8,546 bases of DNA, from positions 1 to 8,546 of the forward strand of contig QNCV01000092.1 of the NCBI GenBank assembly GCA_003645845.1. Reading direction: 5' to 3'. Shown piece by piece: positions 5,145 through 8,546 of this stretch. Source of the stretch: Fidelibacterota bacterium (GTDB taxonomy: Bacteria > Fidelibacterota > UBA2242). The notes under the pieces are model-generated. The model searched no databases. It was given only the letters and a program-made list of their open reading frames with translations, and had not been told where the DNA came from. How positions within the stretch are numbered: position 1 is the first letter of the stretch; every line of letters starts with the position of its first letter. The translations under genes and the position numbers were made by a program.

Positions 5145-7835
5145 TTATTTGATCAAGACCATTTTTTTTCTGAGAAAACCACTTTCCGTGTGCAATGTAT
5201 ATACATATACGCCGGAACTTAATTGTCCGGAATCCCAGTGAAACCGATACCGGCCCGCCGGTTGATTTTCCCGGACAACCCGTTCAACGGTTCTGCCGAG
5301 GATATCGAAAATCGTTAGTTCGACATTTGAGGACTGATCCAGTGCATATTCAATGGTAGTCTGTCCGTTAAAGGGGTTCGGGTAGTTTTGAGATAGTCCG
5401 TAAACCAGTGGAACTGATGGATCATTTACATAACTGACAACTTTTTCTTCCAGAAGAACAAACTTTACGGCATCTGCTCGTAAAACAACTCCCTTTGAAT
5501 AGGTATTACCACCATAATAGGCGATCCTGACCGTAACGGGAATGTCCTTCGGCAAGTCGAAATATCCGATGGAAACAAAGGCGCCGCTGCCGACATTCTG
5601 ATCTATATAAACACTGTCTGATGGTGTGTCATCGATTATAATGACATAACAGGCGTGATTTGTTGCATTTTCTGTCTTGGGTACAATAAACTGAATATCA
5701 TAACGTCCGCTGATGGCCAGTTCCGTATTGAAATCGGCATAGGCGCCGACTGCGTCGGAAATGTAGACACACCTGCTGGTCGGTCCGTAAGATGTTGCTA
5801 CACTGGTAAACCAGTCATGATTCGATTCAATATAACCGACACCATCGTCATTATCCACAAGCCTGAAAAATGAAGTGGCCTTAGCGGTTACGGGGACAAT
5901 TATCAATGGATTCACAGGATCATTGGAACGAATCTGAATTATATCATTGTAGTCGCAAAAATAATCGGAATTGAAAGTAATTGGTATTTGCGCCTCTATC
6001 ATGGGCTTGATTATCATTGGCATTTCAGTGTCTATAATCAATTTATTACCGTAATGGGTAATTGATTCAATCGTCAGGTCAAACATTCCCTTGTTGCTGA
6101 TGTTCAGATATTTCGTTACCGAATCAGTGATACTGACATCACCAAAATTAATCATTTTCTGGTTCAAAGTTATTCTTCGCTCTGATACGAGAGGGGTAAA
6201 CCGGATGACGTCAATTCCCAGTTGCCGGTTATCCCGTAAATTTTCAAACGTCAAAGTGTTCGAATTACCGGATGACATATAGAAAAAACCGATGGGTTGC
6301 CATTTATCGGAGCCATATAATCGTTCATCAAAGACGACCGTATCAGTAATTCCATTGTGGGTAACAATACAACGCACCGAATCGGTATTGCTTCCCGGCC
6401 CGTGAAACAGGATTTGATAATAACCGGCGGATTCAATAACAGGTGTCACTGAGACCGCACCATGGCCCTTCAGGATTCTTGCATTCAGATTCCACAACTC
6501 ACCGGTCTGATAATCTTCCCAGTCTCCGGATATTTCGCTGAATTCCGTATCTTTATCATCAATAAAAATATCGTCCGGCAGATAATCCAGATGCGCTTTG
6601 GCCTGATTTCCGACACTATCGCAGACAGCAACGGCGACTTTGGCAATGATATCCACAGCCACAGGATCATTGGTTTCCCAGCGGTTTTCTCCTACAAGAG
6701 AGCAGGAGAGACGCCGGTAGGTTTCATATTTTGTCTTCAATGCCACAAAGGGTTCTTCGGATTGAAAAACAGGTCCGTCGGTCTCAATCAAAAACCGGCG
6801 ATTGTCGCCCTCAACAATTTCGGTAACATTCAGAACCGGAGCAATTGTATCAGCCGGATTGATCCAGCGGCGCATCGCTTCGGTGTCCTTGCAATACATA
6901 AAATCAACACCGTATTGTTTTGAAAAACGATTGGCGATGGCATTCAGTGAATCTATCCCCTGCATGAAATCGGTTTGCGGCAGATGCGACCAGAAACATG
7001 CCATCTGATCGTTGCCTTTGGCGGCTTCCTCAAACATTGTCTTTAAATTCTCTCGGGTCCGGTTAATATTTGTAAAACTGATCGAACGCAAGCGCCATTG
7101 TTTCAAATCACCGGGAATCTGATAATTATCCGCATTCGGGTGATAGGGGATAAAATCCGGTGGAGACTGGGACCAGTCGATGATATTGTTGGTGGGTTCG
7201 TTGTAGTCGCCGCCGTGAGCCGGATAGGCATTTGACATATCAAAGGGGATGAATTTTTCCTGATAAGCCTGCCAGGCGTTGTCCATGTAATGCCAGCCGC
7301 TGCGAAAGGAAACCGGGAAAACATCATCTTCAATAAGGTATTTCATTAATGTTTCTTCATAATCATCTTTGTTGAGATTAAAATCCAACCCCTGGTTCCA
7401 GTAATACTGACCGTCGCCATTGTAGTCGGACCAATAATAATTATGATAATGCAGCGTTAATTGGTCATCATACTGATCAATGATATTCTGATGATATTTT
7501 TTCATCAGATAGAGGGTAATGTTGGTGCGAATCGGAATATTGCAGTTTTTCGACAGAGTAAAAACATTGCCGGCCATCATCCACCAGGTCATTTTCATGG
7601 GTGTGCCGTAGCTGTCTCTGAAGCGATTCCGAAAGGATGTATCCATAACCGTGTAGGCGTTACCATTGGGATCGCAATATAAATCTCCTCTGAAATAACG
7701 ATTGTCATACTGTGACAAAGACAGCCCGTCCCAGATGGCAGTATCTGAGCCGACGACGAGATAAACCTTACCGGTTTCTCCGTTAATTCCAAGGGAAATG
7801 AAAATACTCAATAATAGAATGATTTTTCTGATCAT
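5145..7835 (-). CDS. Secreted multidomain protein: deacetylase-like barrel, golvesin-like and Ig-like domains, type IX sorting tail
   Basis: An 896-residue exported protein, probably cell-surface or extracellular. Order of parts (numbered from ATG 7835): signal peptide 1-19 (MIRK, then a hydrophobic run); N-terminal catalytic-looking domain about 22-330; Ig-like segment about 335-420; golvesin-C-like beta domain about 431-548; choice-of-anchor-D/ASPM-type Ig domain about 554-653 (INFGDV...RSNDPVNP); second golvesin-like domain about 659-796, ending RADAVKF; and sorting tail 811-896 with QNYPNPFN (816-823), DILGR, SSGVYVY and final KKMVLIK. The N-terminal domain suggests the glycoside hydrolase/deacetylase barrel: VVGSD (Asp31), LHYH (His129, His131), FRSGWHYMD (177-185) and FWSHL (281-285) fall in the expected order, but no canonical NodB motif is intact, so activity on a glycan is inference. 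A DYNGDG loop (137-142) resembles a calcium site. In-frame GTG 7862 and ATG 7844 are alternative starts; 7835 is preferred because AAGGTG lies nine bases before it and the signal peptide then starts at its first residue. Confidence 0.85.
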   Translation of the reverse strand: MIRKIILLLSIFISLGINGETGKVYLVVGSDTAIWDGLSLSQYDNRYFRGDLYCDPNGNAYTVMDTSFRNRFRDSYGTPMKMTWWMMAGNVFTLSKNCNIPIRTNITLYLMKKYHQNIIDQYDDQLTLHYHNYYWSDYNGDGQYYWNQGLDFNLNKDDYEETLMKYLIEDDVFPVSFRSGWHYMDNAWQAYQEKFIPFDMSNAYPAHGGDYNEPTNNIIDWSQSPPDFIPYHPNADNYQIPGDLKQWRLRSISFTNINRTRENLKTMFEEAAKGNDQMACFWSHLPQTDFMQGIDSLNAIANRFSKQYGVDFMYCKDTEAMRRWINPADTIAPVLNVTEIVEGDNRRFLIETDGPVFQSEEPFVALKTKYETYRRLSCSLVGENRWETNDPVAVDIIAKVAVAVCDSVGNQAKAHLDYLPDDIFIDDKDTEFSEISGDWEDYQTGELWNLNARILKGHGAVSVTPVIESAGYYQILFHGPGSNTDSVRCIVTHNGITDTVVFDERLYGSDKWQPIGFFYMSSGNSNTLTFENLRDNRQLGIDVIRFTPLVSERRITLNQKMINFGDVSITDSVTKYLNISNKGMFDLTIESITHYGNKLIIDTEMPMIIKPMIEAQIPITFNSDYFCDYNDIIQIRSNDPVNPLIIVPVTAKATSFFRLVDNDDGVGYIESNHDWFTSVATSYGPTSRCVYISDAVGAYADFNTELAISGRYDIQFIVPKTENATNHACYVIIIDDTPSDSVYIDQNVGSGAFVSIGYFDLPKDIPVTVRIAYYGGNTYSKGVVLRADAVKFVLLEEKVVSYVNDPSVPLVYGLSQNYPNPFNGQTTIEYALDQSSNVELTIFDILGRTVERVVRENQPAGRYRFHWDSGQLSSGVYVYTLHTESGFLRKKMVLIK

Positions 7836-7844
7836 AATGAACAT

Positions 7845-7850
7845 CACCTT
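7845..7850 (-). promoter_or_regulatory. Ribosome binding site supporting start at 7835
   Basis: AAGGTG ends right against the in-frame ATG at 7844, too close for that codon to be used efficiently, but is nine bases from the ATG at 7835. This favours 7835 over GTG 7862 and ATG 7844. Confidence 0.55.
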
Positions 7851-7915
7851 ATTATTAATCACAATTAAATATACTGTTTAATTGGTGATATTAAAATGAG
7901 GAACTGTATTTTCGT

Positions 7916-7948
7916 AATAAAAAAGGGCCGCTGAAAAGCGACCCTTTT
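7916..7948 (-). terminator. Rho-independent terminator of the TonB-dependent receptor gene
   Basis: On the minus strand a 12-bp stem (AAAAGGGTCGCT with AGCGGCCCTTTT, one G-T wobble) closes a TTTC loop and runs into TTTTTTATT. It begins 19 bp after the TGA stop at 7968. Strong stem, tight loop and T-run make this a confident call. It separates the receptor transcript from the secreted-protein gene, which would then need its own promoter or readthrough. Confidence 0.9.
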
Positions 7949-7967
7949 ACAAAATTAATGAATATTA

Positions 7968-8546
7968 TCAGAAATTAATATTCAGACCGAAATTGATTCG
8001 GCGCGGCATACCGATAAAGACTTCGGCGTCATCAGCTTTGTGATTAACTCCGTCAGCGCTAAAAGCATTATACTGGCTGTTATCGATGGCATCCTGAATA
8101 TAAATGGCATCCAGGGCATTGAAGACATGCAGGTAGGCCTGAAAACCGACATTACCGAAGTGAATCGGAAGGTCATATTTGGCATGCAGATCAATCTTGG
8201 AATATGACGGCACCTGCCAGTTCTGCTCACGATCAGCAGTCCCATCAGCGCCGATTTCTCTGCTTGCCGGATCCCAATTTGCATAGAAGCGGTCATAGTA
8301 ATTCATTGTAGCCGCCATCGTCAAACCTTTTATCGGGAAAAGTGAAACAGTAAATGCATAGATGCTTTGAGGCATATCGCCAACCATCAAATCCTTAACA
8401 GCATAAGTGTACTGATAAGTTGTGTCATTTTCGATATCCTTGTAAGTGCCATCAGCATCGTCGGTATATACCCAATCACCAAGAGACATAGCGATATCAA
8501 GTCTGGCTAATTTAACCGGCTGATAAGCAAGTTCCAGCTCGAAACC
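7968..8546 (-). CDS. TonB-dependent outer-membrane receptor, C-terminal 192 residues (5' end outside window)
   Basis: This is the end of an outer-membrane beta-barrel that imports ligands using TonB energy. The frame is open from the window edge to TGA 7970-7968. Alternating hydrophobic/polar strands and receptor-like phrases are visible: GFELELAYQPV at the start of the fragment, TVSLFPIKGLTMAATMNYYDRFYANWDP in the middle (strand, turn, strand), YSKIDLHAKYDLP, and AYLHVFNALDAIYIQDA near the end, the familiar segment after which the last strand follows. The protein finishes GMPRRINFGLNINF; the terminal Phe and alternating aromatics are the usual beta-signal for outer-membrane assembly. The plug domain, TonB box and signal peptide would lie outside the window. 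The substrate is unknown; the neighbouring secreted protein would be consistent with glycan use, but the terminator between them argues against a single simple operon. Confidence 0.88.
   Translation of the reverse strand, partial: GFELELAYQPVKLARLDIAMSLGDWVYTDDADGTYKDIENDTTYQYTYAVKDLMVGDMPQSIYAFTVSLFPIKGLTMAATMNYYDRFYANWDPASREIGADGTADREQNWQVPSYSKIDLHAKYDLPIHFGNVGFQAYLHVFNALDAIYIQDAIDNSQYNAFSADGVNHKADDAEVFIGMPRRINFGLNINF

Noticed and set aside
6462..6923. A 153-residue plus-strand frame
   Set aside because: It is antisense to the Ig-like and golvesin-like part of the secreted protein, with no independent protein signature.
7863..7915. Promoter for the secreted-protein gene
   Set aside because: TATATT and TAATAT words exist on the minus strand, but no -35 box better than three of six bases lies at a suitable distance, so no promoter is claimed although one is expected here after the terminator.

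Overview
The window appears to come from a Gram-negative bacterium of the FCB (Fibrobacteres-Chlorobi-Bacteroidetes) superphylum or a related candidate phylum. Two things suggest this: a TonB-dependent outer-membrane receptor ending in an aromatic beta-signal, and a large secreted protein with a type IX-style C-terminal sorting tail (QNYPNPFN...KKMVLIK). The species cannot be named from the sequence. Base composition is moderate and slightly AT-rich. All five complete or partial genes upstream of thyA, and thyA itself, lie on the minus strand, so transcription runs from high to low coordinates.

In transcription order: (1) 8546-7968 is the C-terminal part of a TonB-dependent receptor, closed by a strong intrinsic terminator at 7948-7916. 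(2) 7835-5145 encodes an 896-residue exported protein. It has a signal peptide, a probable polysaccharide-deacetylase-like barrel, an Ig-like segment, two golvesin-C-like beta domains flanking a choice-of-anchor-D/ASPM-type Ig domain, and a sorting tail. (3) A gap at 5144-5012 carries the best promoter in the window (TTGACA, 17 bp, TAATAT), an AT-rich palindrome upstream of it and a T-rich leader. (4) That promoter faces a tight three-gene operon. Its members are a 498-residue ANL-superfamily (acyl-CoA synthetase-like) protein with several eroded catalytic motifs, an EF-G-like translational GTPase of the EF-G2 type starting at TTG, and a HIT-family protein with a CxxC zinc-site pair. The two gaps are 12 and 5 bp, and each ribosome binding site overlaps or lies inside the end of the preceding gene. 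(5) A 267-bp gap at 902-636 has phased TGATT repeats, a weak hairpin and a possible promoter. (6) 635-1 is the N-terminal 211 residues of an archaeal-type thymidylate synthase that runs off the window.

The receptor and the secreted protein look like envelope functions, perhaps glycan-related, and are separated by a terminator. The most interesting part is the ANL / EF-G-like / HIT operon. The ANL protein has lost the A10 catalytic lysine and most of the ATP-binding P-loop, while HIT proteins act on adenylated and dinucleoside polyphosphate molecules. A link between adenylate chemistry and translation is a testable idea, not something the sequence shows. No RNA gene, CRISPR array or insertion sequence was seen.
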